From: Volvox africanus
Taxonomy: Eukaryota > Chlorophyta > Chlorophyceae > Chlamydomonadales > Volvocaceae
Assembly: GCA_030268105.1 (NCBI GenBank)
Contig: BSDZ01000009.1
Coordinates: 1,625,501-1,689,500, forward strand
Direction of reading: 5' to 3'
DNA: 64,000 nucleotides
In this document: positions 12,546 to 30,504 of the stretch, one piece after another
How the letters are laid out: every line of letters starts with the position of its first letter
How positions within the stretch are numbered: the first letter of the stretch is position 1
Made by a program: the position numbers and the translations under genes
The notes under the pieces: generated by a model
What the model saw: only the letters and a program-made list of their open reading frames with translations
Database searches by the model: none
Told to the model about the DNA's origin: nothing

Positions 12546-15500
12546 TGAATATCTTCAGCAGGTGTGTGGTCTTGTGAAGCCGCCATCATAATTCAACAAA
12601 CACCGCACCTCCATCATAAGGCTCCTTAAGCATTGGTTTTGTGACCTTTTGGGAATGAGCATGCGTGAGAGATGTAACCACACTCCAGGGGCCCCCGGAC
12701 TTCTCCCGGTTGGCCTCCGAATCCTTATTCGGGTGACATCAGGTCCGCTGTTTCCTTCAGGAATGCAAAACGACAACAAGGTGCAATACAACTTACACAC
12801 AAGGACTCCATTATATTGGAGCACTTGTCCGTCCGTACATTTCTGCAGTTCTCCACGACCACGGCCTCCTCCCTGTTAACGAGGCCACCACGCGCCTACC
12901 CACCTGGGGAACAAAGCCCCAAATGGTCCCAGGCGGTCCTCCCCATCTGTCAACTATCAGGCAGCTGTTGAAGGAAAAGCCCAACCCGGCCCGACACAAC
13001 CTCGCAACCCCTTCGTTAGGTAGGAGGAAGCCCGCAGGGGGGTGGTAGGCATTGCTGGCAGATACCCCGCCACATCTCAAGCCGGAAACCGGCCGGCGCC
13101 CCTCCCGAGGGCACCGTAACCTGTGCGGGCACACTTTCAGCCAACGTAGCTTCGGGCCCGCACACGCATTTGATTTTCCAATGCAAGCGGCTGTCGCCCA
13201 CCCACTACCAACAACGCAAATATTTTCCAAAAAGTTATTTGTGCATGCATGTGATGCTCCGTGCTCCGTGCGACGAACATGCGTGCGACTTATCTGGCCC
13301 CGTCTCTTTACCGAGGCCACTGCTGCCCCCCTGTTCTACCCCATGAGGGGACCTTGCGCCAGCGGTGCCCACGCCCGGGGTCCATTCCATGGTCGTCGTC
13401 GTCGGCCCCCCTCCTTCCCGCTGACAACAACACAGGCCGTTACCTAAGGGCCATATGTGCCCATGCAAGATGGTGCAACCATCTACCGTGCAACATCGAG
13501 TATAACCTCCATCTTAACGAGCCTAAGTTAACAGAGCGCGACGAGACCTGGCGCGCCTCTCCCACCCGGCGTTCTCTTCGGTACCCACATCTGACGGACG
13601 GACGGACGGACGGACAGCTACTGCGCTCCGCTCCTCCCTCCCAACCACGGATAGAGTAGCCGCACTTAAGAGCTAACGTACACGTAAACCGCACACGTAG
13701 CAGTAGTGGCCCCCACGCAGCAGTGGCCCCCACGCATGATGCCGCTACGGCGGGTAGTAGCAGCAGTAGCAGTACTGCTAGTAGTAGCATCGGCAGCAGC
13801 AGGGGGCCCCACTTTACTTCCAAACAAGTAACCGCTAATGGCACTCACTTCTAAGTATCGCACAATCCAGTACGATGCAAATTTCCTCAAACCATCCTAA
13901 TGCCTCACGAATGTCATGTTGCATATCATGCATATCATTGCGGGCTATGCTAACAATTGTCACCGCCGGGGCGCCCAAATACCGCCCGGGGTTGATCAGC
14001 ACCATGCAACATTGGATATCCACAAGGATTCACATCAATGGGAGATATCGAATGCTTTTTGAAACTTCGTGCACCTCCGCCTCACCCCGCCCGGCCCCAC
14101 ACCCCGAGCGCTCCCGAGCAGGTGTTCAAATGCGCGCCACATGCGGAATAAGCGGCGCCATGCACAGTAAAACATACAGTACGCACGGTCAAGAAGCTAT
14201 AAAAGGTACAGTGCGGCCTGAGCACTCGCATTACGGTTCAGTCGTACAACGTAGTACAATGCCGTACAAGAGGCAAAGTGCAATACAATTACTAGTACGT
14301 CATGCACGTAACGGATAACGAACTAATGAATCGTAACGGTGATAACGAACCAACCCGTGTGGCAGTAAGCCCGTGCACTTGGATACCAGGTACCAGGTAA
14401 AACCCTGACAAAAGGCGGCAGCGGCAGAACAACTTCATCGCAGATGCGGTCATCTTCTGGTCGCTTCTTTAGACAACACGCCATTCCCCTTCCCCCGAGA
14501 CAGTTCTTTTAATAATAGACGCGCAATCCAATCCAGCGTTCCGCCTTTTCGAAGCCCGGCACGAAAAGTTCCTGAAATCCCAATGTGGCCTTGACCCATG
14601 GGACCGCCTCGGCTAACATATCTCAACCGACGACACATCTGTTCCATACCACGCCATGCCGCGTTCCCGTCCCCCCCAACACACACAAGACACCCCAGAA
14701 ACACCCCCACCCCACAACCGGTCGGTGAATGGTTCCTTACTTCCCTAATACGGATACTTGAGAGTGTAAATGAGGGCCGGGTCGAAAAACAAAGCTCGTT
14801 AGTGGCTGACACGCCGGCCGCAGCAAAGAGCACACACCGACCCCCTGTGTAATGCACAGGAGAGGTAACGCCGGAAGTGCAACGGTCCAGGAAACAAATG
14901 ATTTGGGTCAACATGATGCGTTGTTTGACTTGTCCGCCTGTCTTCGAGGGAGGCAGTCATCCGACACGACATTGCGGGACTTATGAATGCCACATATCGT
15001 GCAAGCTTGCGCGGCGCACGCATACACACAACGTGCGCATGCACCTTCTCCTCCCCATGACCCCCTCCTCCCCGCAACTACCCAACTTCCCACCTAAAAA
15101 AGATATTTCGATCTCAAAACCTGTTGGCCGCACAGGCTTAACTGTCTTTTCGTTATTACCGTTGATGCTAAAATCGTGTACGGAAGAATCCAGCCTTGTA
15201 ATGCCACCCTTTTTAAGGAACTCCATTAATGTACGGCATCCACTAATATAACAATCCATCCGGCGGGTGGCGAACTTTGGATGCATGGCCCATAGCCGCC
15301 GTACATCCCCGCATGCATACACACACACACACAAATACACGCTATCAGGCAGCATACACGACTGGAGTTTCATAAATGTCACACACACACACATAGACAA
15401 ATGTCATAAAAGATGCGAGCGTGGCAAGTCCATGGCTCTCCATCCCCCCAAATCAATCAAGCGAATCGGCCATCCAGCCTGTCCACAAGGCCAACATGCG

Positions 15501-17414
15501 GTTAGTAGTAAGGCCCACATATAAGGCCCAGCATAACGCAGAGTACGTCTCTCCGAATATAATCGCCCTTGGATTGCAGAGATACTTATGCACGGCATCT
15601 ACAACGAAATCGGATAGAAGTCTACAACGGACTTCAACCAGAATTTTATACGGACTTAGTTTACGTCTGTAACCAACTCGAAGCTTGGTTTCGGAGCCCG
15701 TCCGTCCGGACCCCATCCCTCCGGCCCCCTCCAGCACCGCCTGCATCTCCACATCCCAGCTGCCTCACTCCCCCTGACTCCCCGTGACTCTGCCTCGCTA
15801 AACCCGAACTAAAACCCTAACAAACAGCATGAGGGGTATGAGCGCCCCGTTCGGGGCCGCTGTGCTAATTAACCCAATTAGACGACAGTTAGCGGTTGGC
15901 GATTGGTTGGGACGTTTTTATCTCACGGCCCGAATCCGGATCCTCCACGTCACGTCATCAACAATGCAAAAAACAACGCACGTGTATTGGAGAAATGATG
16001 GAAACATATTCAGCATTTGGATGCACCATTTTGAGCTGTTTTATTTTGTGCGGTCCCACTCATATCGTGCCTGAAACGAGCCCCATGGGTTCTTGGCGCC
16101 TCCGTGTTCTGGTCGTACACAGCGCCGTGCAGTAGTGCTTTCTTTCGCTTTCTCCCCCTCCCCCCTTTCTCCTCGCCGCTGAAGGACGAAAAGGCTGACC
16201 TCCCGCGAAAATGACCTCCCACTCCCTCCCTTCGCTTCGCGTCATCTATATTTGGTGCCGAAAAGGAATCCCCCACCCATACCCCACCCAGTCCCCATCC
16301 CAATCCCCAGCCCCAATCGGGGCCCCCAACACACACATACACAGCGTACGGACACGCGCAAACGGCTCATTCATAAAGGACACGCACTGACGCGTATAGA
16401 CAAACGGACAGACCAATGGACCGACAGATGGCCTTCAGAATCACCCAATGCCAAACCGTCACACCCATACACATACATGTATGTGTGTATGTGTGTGTGT
16501 GTGTGTTTAGCAACTATGTCACCATAAACAATTTTTCCTGCTAGGGATTTTTTCCATCTTTCATAACGTTGTTCGTAACCAATTGCCCTGGGGCAAGTAC
16601 CGGACGGCGCCGGCAAGTACGGAGGTCGCCTAGAAACGTGGTTGCGGCCTCCGTACACTGCGGGGCCTTATTGCCAGAGTTATCTCCCGAGCTGGGGTTC
16701 CGGAGCGGCAATGAAGCCATCTCCGTACACTACCCCATACGCCCAAATGCCGGTGTCTGCTGTGACCAGACCCCTCCCCCTCCCCCTCCCCTCCGCCTCT
16801 TCTTCCTCCTCTTCCTCCTCTTCCTCCTCTTCCTCCCGCTTAAAGGGTCCAGGTGGAACCTCCGCCACTCTCCATCTCCCTCCGCCGCCCGGAGCTCACC
16901 CCCGCGCCTCTCCACCCCACGCATCCCCACGACCCATCCCCAATAGCCTTATGTCACCGGAAAATGGCGCAACCACGTGTGCATCTGCCTGTGTATGCGT
17001 ATACGCACACGCACCCCTCCCCGCTAAGCTATCGTTCATTGTCTTCACCGGTGAAGGGCCCATCAGGGAAGGACCTCCCGACATCTCCCGACCAGTGCTG
17101 ATCCGGAACCCTTCGCCCTTGCCTCTGCAGCAAGCTCCTTCGTCTAATCAGAACCGTACACCCGTCAAGATCCAGATCCCAGACCAAATATTCGGATCCG
17201 GAATATCAGAAAAATTCCTTGTTTCCTCATCCTGCTTTGACGAATGCACTTCCAAACTGCAGCAAATGCTCATCGCAAGACGTACGATATTTGCACGGTT
17301 TCGGAGCGCCAGGATTAAACGTTTCATGACCTGAAAGCAGCAGTGCCACCACCGCTCACCAATGAACTTACTGCGATAGTCCTCCTGACACTTTCGTACA
17401 CACACCCCTCCGTG

Positions 17415-24205
<6,791 letters not shown>

Positions 24206-26290
24206 TTGTGCGTTTTAAGATTTTACGCTTGCAACATAATCTATGCATTTCATGTTGACCAAGGAAACGAGGTCAGTGAGGACGTTCCATGAACCGCACG
24301 AAACGCTGAAGTTCCATCCCGTGGTCTCTACAGGCCCTTTCAGAAAGCCCGGCCCGTTAAATACATATAACAATGAAGACGTGAAAACATAACAACAATA
24401 TCATGGTCTTTCAGTAATCAGCGTCAAATTTTATGAGGCTTGACGCGACGGGGCTTTGAGGTAGACGAGCTACGAGTGTACGTAAGCTAATCTATAAAAA
24501 CAGGCCGAAGATTCTATTTAAAAGGACACGCACCTTAGAGAGATTTAAGGTAGGTAAGACCGGTTTTCCCACGGTACTGGGCATCACGGCACCAGGCATC
24601 TGACCACCCAAGGCACTTAGGGAACCATAATCATCACGTTTGCTCCGCTTTGACAATTGTCTTTGCAAAGCCCTGTGGTGGTCGGGAGAGCACTTCACGC
24701 GCCCCGTCCTTGGAATGTATACTAGATAGAGCCTGGGGTAACCCGCATAAAACGCAGTCCTTCACTGAGATATAAAGCTGATCTGACTCTGCGACTGAGG
24801 GCTGTGTTGTGGGCGCTGTTTGCTGGCCGAGCAAGGTAACCTTCGACCCTTCGCGTCCCCACGTGTCGAAATGCTTCCCAAATACCTTGGACAAATAAAC
24901 TAGGTGTAAGTGTTTACGGCCGTTTACTGGTCTTGAAGTCAGGGGGATGTGAAGCCCTTAAATTGGACCTCGTCGTGAAAAGGAACCCCGTGGCCGCAAT
25001 CCAACTGGCATCATTCCATTACTACTATCCAATGTTTAAGCATGTATATACATTGGGTTGACCAAGAAGCCTCGAAAAAGTCGCCAGCCAACAACACGGC
25101 GAAGGTACCGTACTGCGTTACGGGCCTATCTCAATCCCGTTAGCCAATAACGATCTGTCAAACATGGATATATCATATCAAATATTGGAGTGCAAACGAT
25201 GGGCGATGAGGGTCTTTCCAACGGTGCTCGGACTTGGGATGTTCTAAACCGGCCAGGGAACATCTAAGAAATTAGTAATTTAGGGAAATAACTAAAGGGA
25301 AAGCTTTTCGCCTCAAAATTCCGCTCGACGCCGCCAAACGTCTGCGCACTACCGTCGCGCTTGCTGGCATAGTGAGATCTCATCCCAAAAGCATTCGCTT
25401 TTCTTATTCTCTAAAGGAACATTTGGTACGCGTTTCAAGGGTACGACATTTTACTGTTCGACCTTCCTCTCCTGCAAGCGTAGCTGCCGAAAAGCGACGT
25501 TATGTTTAGCCCTTGCTCCAAAGTATTTAATCAATTACACAGGTAGACCAATTCTGAAGATGCACCTTAGTCGAGAGTAAGAAATTCTGCGCAAGCGCCT
25601 TTTGTGATTCCCTCGGCAAAGTTCAACTCAGAGGAAGTCCGGCTATTGAGCTTTTGTGACCCGCCGAAGAAAACAGGCGTGCATATTTGACACCTGGTGG
25701 ATAACACAAGCTGTTCAAGGGAATTCCATGAATTTGTTGAGGAGCTTTTACGGAAATCGTCTTTCAATTTGGATTTACGGCAGCTTTTCGTGCATGCCCT
25801 CTCAGACGCCGATGTAAAGTCCAGCTCCACTACGCAACAATACTTATCGCTTGTGCCAATATTTCTGAAAAATGCACACCGGGCAAGACGCAATTTCGTT
25901 ATGGAAGTTTAGAGGTCATGATTAGGAAGTTGAGTAGAGCTCGTCAAGTTTACAGCCGAGACAACGATGTCTTCCGTATGCAAATGCAGCCCATTGGGCC
26001 CTCTTCTTATAGTAATCCAACCATCCAAAAGCCAGCCAGCCAGGTCCGACATTGGCCAAACTGCCCAGCCCTTCATCCGGGCGCACAACCCCGCGAAGCC
26101 AGGTCCAGCACCCACACCAACACAACTGGACACTCGCTTACCCACCGCTCTTGTTAGGCAACCACACAAAGCTCCTGGGATGGCTTCGAAGCCTCGGCTA
26201 GTTCTTCTCATTCCGCAGGTATGGATACTCTGCGACGTTGAAACTTCTGCGACGCACTTGCGCATGCTCTTCTGCAGATGGACATACTTA

Positions 26291-26443
26291 GTACAAAGAA
26301 ACCACTTTCATGTTGTCATCTAAATGGTTTATGTGGATGGGCGAATGAGTGGGTGGTGGCTGGCCGGTACAAAGAAACAAGTTTCACGTTGTCATCTAAA
26401 TGGTTTATGTGGATGGGCGAATGAGTGGGTGGTAGCTGGCCGG
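26291..26443 (+). repeat. 76-base tandem duplication
   Basis: Two adjacent copies (26291-26366 and 26367-26443) start GTACAAAGAAAC and contain CATCTAAATGGTTTATGTGG. They differ at only a few bases, so the duplication is recent. No gene is assigned here. Confidence 0.9.
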
Positions 26444-27767
26444 AGAGATCCGTGCGCAACTTAGCCCCCCGACAGCTGATGTATCGAATCGCTGGTCGCA
26501 TGACACATGTGCAAGGACCTCAGAGCAGTACATGCAAAGGCCATCAAGGCAACAGTACGTGGAATGCCATGAGCGCAGGAATTTAAAACTGAAATTGTCA
26601 ACACACAAGAGAAGCAAAAATAGGTGAAAAACATATAACAGTGAGTGGGTGTTTCAATATCGCTCGCACCTTGCCTTTCAAACGTAACTCAAACCTACCC
26701 TGGCACGGTCCGAGATGTTGTGACCCATAGATACGGGGTACGTGACGCGCAGGCGACCTTCGTCTGAAGGGCAGCACAGACGCCGTTCATGCACTTCTCC
26801 GAAGCTGCATATAGCCTAAGCGACTTGGCTGAGGCAGGCCCGAAGACATGGGGAAATTGAACTCAATATCTTGAACTCCGAGCGTCTCTAAAGTTGAAAG
26901 GCAGCATAAGCTGCATGCAACAGCTGCAGCTCAGCGTCGTTAAGCTGGGAGGAGTGCTGAAATAGCAAGAAAGCTGCATCGCGCCATCGAAATACGTCAA
27001 CGCAGGTCATCACCGCGAGGACGAGGATCTATTCTGCAAAATTTTCTTATATCATCATGCACAAGATATACAATAGGCAGCGCTGAAATCTGCTACTGAC
27101 CCACGGAACCGTCAATAGCACCACCGCCGGAAAATGGGCTGGCTAACCTAGCTAAATGCTCCAGTTTAACTACATATAAAATAACACGCTTAATGTGCAT
27201 TTATCTAAAATATGGTTTATGTACCGTTATGTATAAATTTCCTCGGCTAGGACAGCAACTCCGCAGCCCGTCAGCAAGGCACATAAGTGGCCTAAAAACA
27301 TAGCACTGCTTGTCGAGGTGAAGTGCGAGGCGACAATGACAACCTTCGCGGTGGCTTGATGCACATCGATAGAACAGGGTACGACACCGCTCGAGGTCGA
27401 GTCGGTTGGAAAGGCGACTCCAGAACCAGAGATAAGACCTAAAAGATAAGGTCCGAAGGTAAAGCATAATAAAACACACGATATTTAGCAGGGTAGTCAG
27501 AGATGAGCTTTGCTCGTTTGCCGAATCCGGAGGGACAAGGGTCCCAGCGTGTGCGTGATCCGCTGTAACACCAATTATATGAAATAAATTGTTGATGACC
27601 AGTTAGTGCCAAACGGCGGCTGATTTCCGCGCCGATGAGCACATTGGTAGGGGTGGGTCTGTGAGTACTTGGCTGGCTGACGATGGCTACTATGCCGCTC
27701 TCGGATGGGAGAAATGAGTCTGTAATACACTGCAGCTGCAGGTTCACCTTGTCCAGGATTTTTTATT

Positions 27768-27903
27768 CCTGTATTTATATTCCAGTGTTGAGTTTAGCAC
27801 CCAGCAACAGTTCTTACCTAAAAAAGTTTATTAAAAAGTTTTATTATAGTTGACTTATATGTTTACCTGTATTTATATTCCAGTGTTGAGTTTAGCACCC
27901 AGC
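27768..27903 (+). repeat. 38-base direct repeats around a 60-base AT-rich spacer
   Basis: Identical 38-base copies at 27768-27805 and 27866-27903, starting CCTGTATTTATATTCCAG and ending TTTAGCACCCAGC. The spacer is TTATTAAAAAG-rich. This could be a short tandem duplication or a tiny solo element bounded by direct repeats. No coding content was seen. Confidence 0.85.
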
Positions 27904-28685
27904 TGGATAGTATGCAAGGGATTCGGCGATTGACCTCCAACTTCTCGGAGTGCCCCAATCATTTATAATCAGGATTATACCATACCAGCTTTTCTGTGTG
28001 GCGCTAACTTCAGCTTGCGTGCAGAGCTCCATGCCCGGGGCTTCCGCCCCTACAGCCTTAGTGCTTACTGCCACTGCCGGGACGGCGGGACTCCCTACAG
28101 CTCCCCTTGGCATAGCCGAGGAGATCCAACAGGTACCACACTGCACGTGACTGCTTTGCAATGCACGTTTAAAGGCGTCAGGTACAGCACTTGGCCGATA
28201 ACAGACCAGAACAGACTTGTCAACAGACTTATCCGTCGGTCCTAGATAACCTCGAGGCTGGGACGCAACTTTGAGTGGCATGGCTTTAATATGGACGCTT
28301 CTGGCGCCCATCTTCACAAAGATGAAGTAACAAAGCAGGCTCTTCGACTGTTATTTATGAGGAAATGGGCCACACGATGTGGCGCCAAGCAAACACTATC
28401 CATATCGACCCTCTCAAGGTCTGCTGCCATCACCGCCGCACTGTACATAGTGCTGGGGACGTCAAGGGGACTTCCCCTCTTAACAAGATTCTGGTCCGAG
28501 TAAATATGTAGAGCATTACGTACAAACTGCCCATCTAAATTGCACACATGCTTGCGTTCGCTTCTCATCGGGAATACCCATCTAGTCCAAAAAGTAAATG
28601 CTTGAACCTGCAATACAGTAAGCTCTGGTTTTCATCCCGCACCAGGTCACTGAACACGTGGCGTTAAGGAAGCGCTAAAGGAGCT

Positions 28686-30256
28686 TTAATCTTGCACGTA
28701 GTCGGTACCTGTCAGTAATGCCTGCTCGGCGCGCATGAACTCACGGCCCTGGTTGGGTATCAGTAAGATGGCCGGCAAGGGACAGACAACGGGAATATGT
28801 GAGAGTAGATACAGAAATGGCAATGGACCACAAAGTGCATGTACCTTCAAGAGGGTGGTATCGTTAAGGTGTCCTTAATACGAAGAACAGAGGGAGACCG
28901 TGGAATGAAAGCTAATCATAAAAAAATAGCTTCCAAGAACATAATCATCACCGTGCACCAACAGCGCGCTCCGCTAAAGAACGCTTGCTACCTCACCATC
29001 TGGTGGTGAGGGTGAGCTGCCACATCGGGCAAGGTACTTGGGACTTCGCTGGATGTCTGTGCAGACCTCTAGCACTTTGCATATGCACATGCATGTGTAT
29101 AGACCCTCACCAGATAGTTCGCATGCTCCAATCGTGAAATCCAGGGCGCAATATTATGTGGTTGCTGGTGCTGCTGCGGTTCCTGTGCACCGCTCCCTCC
29201 CACGCCCGTCTGCTGGTGCTGCTGGTACACTCGTGAAGGCTCCTCAAGGATCCGAACGGAGATCTCCTTGGCTGTGCGTCCCCGGAAAGTCCGCCGTGGC
29301 ATGCGCACAGCCCCGCCCGGTCGACACCCGATGATTGCACCCGTCTCATCGTCCACTGCTAATCCCTTTTCGTTTATGTTGTTGGAGTAATGGTCCGCTA
29401 TAATCTCCCGGGCTTCCCTATCAATACGGATGATGAAGTACCTGCACGCCAAGCAGCATAATCGCTGGCATAGCATCAGCCAATTACAGCACCCTGCATG
29501 GCAAAAGCCTTATCCGAGATTTATCCGCTGAGGGTAGTTCCTGAGACCATCTTGTTCATGTTAATTTTAAGTAAGGCGCATGATTCATAGGGTGCAGTTA
29601 GATAGGTTTCGCAGGCCACAAATGAGGGTTACGGCTGACCTGCACACGGGACTGCGTGGGGAGGAGCACACGCTTCTTTTTGGCGGTTCCTATACATGGC
29701 TATCTGCTAAGATGGCAATAGATGGAATTCCTTCATATCCTTAAGTGATAAGCATGTTGTCATCATGTGATGTAGTTAGATCATGGCATCGCATGGGATA
29801 TTTTCCGTACACCGTGTATGTATGCGCCTAACCATAGCCCCTTGAGGCTGCCCTAAGCCCCGAAGCATCATTGTCCGAAGTTACGGAGCTGGAGCACAGC
29901 TGAGGCTCTTACCCCGCCGGGTCAAGTTGCAAGGGCCGCCACGATAGCTCATCGTCGATAGCCTTGAGAGACTCCGTGGCGGCGGAGTTCACAGCTCCGG
30001 CCCACGCGCGTAACGGCATTCGCGACAGGAGCGGCTTAGTTGTACATTGTGGGCTAGCTACCGTGCAATACCTGCCAAATTTGAAAGTACATGGTTGGAA
30101 TGGTTGTAACATGCCTCTTATTACGCCTGTAACCCTTGTCTTAAACCAAAGGTAAAAGCGATTTACAAAAGGGGTTCCTATTGTCTTTATGTATCAATCT
30201 GTTGTCTACTTGGTTGCCGACTTGCCGTACCTTCCTGCAACTTTGACGGTTTCCAT
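28686..30256 (-). CDS. DUF4346-like protein, about 192 aa
   Basis: Four exons on the minus strand: 30256-30231 (26 nt, starting METVKVAG), 30071-29913, 29441-29111 and 28748-28686 (stop TAA). Every donor and acceptor is GT-AG and all phases match, 579 nt in total. The recognisable core is LQLDPAG|YFIIRIDREA, then IIADHYSNN, a basic RRTFRGRTAKEISV stretch and RLEHANYL|GREFMRAEQAL, ending TDYVQD. From memory, the pattern DP.GYF.I..DRE and S/R-L-D/E-HA.YLGRE..KAE matches DUF4346, a family of unknown function common in cyanobacteria. A plastid role would therefore be reasonable, but no targeting peptide is evident. A Gln/His-rich insert of about 28 residues interrupts the core before the RLEHANYL motif. 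The very short first exon is the least certain part. Confidence 0.7.
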
Positions 30257-30504
30257 GATTTTGCATTATTCACAATCAAACAATGCAAGGAGGGCGGCAA
30301 ACTGTATTCTGACTACTTTATCCGTGTAAATAGATATTGTAGCTATCAGGAAACAATCTGTTATTGTAGCTCGTTTGCTCGGTTGAAGCTAGGGATTCAA
30401 ACTAAGTGACGAAAAAGTTTTATTAACACAAACATTAAACGAAAATATCCTTGATCTAGCTCGGGGGCGCCTTAAACAAAGGGCGCCCCTAAGGGGCCCC
30501 ACCA
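30257..30504. promoter_or_regulatory. Likely bidirectional promoter region
   Basis: Only 248 bases separate the start codons of two divergently oriented genes, the DUF4346-like gene and the AP-4 mu gene. It is AT-rich, ending in a GC hairpin beside the AP-4 start: GGGGCGCC (30464-30471) pairs with GGCGCCCC (30482-30489). That hairpin would lie in the AP-4 5' leader or core promoter. No TATA element was confidently placed. Confidence 0.5.

Larger units (their letters stand above)
6387..17414. other. Gene-poor interval, no supported gene
   Basis: About 11 kb between the cyclase stop and the kinase stop. Open frames are short, have no splice-compatible partners and show no protein family I recognise. 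It holds a 23-base tandem repeat (8794-8883), a TG run (11697-11724), a hairpin (12519-12545), short GGAC repeats near 13597 and a polypyrimidine tract (16767-16850). It includes the 3' untranslated regions of the two convergent flanking genes. Degraded transposon sequence is possible, but I saw no terminal repeats or transposase motifs. Confidence 0.6.
24206..28685. other. Gene-poor interval upstream of the kinase
   Basis: About 4.5 kb. It contains the kinase promoter and 5' leader (next to 24205) and the 3' region of the DUF4346-like gene (next to 28685). Open frames here are short and unrecognised. Two local duplications (26291-26443 and 27768-27903) are the only structure I can support. 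Confidence 0.55.

Noticed and set aside
24534..24698. Minus-strand 55-codon exon ending LPTLNLSK with a good GTGCGT donor
   Set aside because: It cannot join the kinase start in frame: a stop lies just before ATG 24205 and no acceptor lies between. It could be a 5' leader exon, but nothing supports it as coding.
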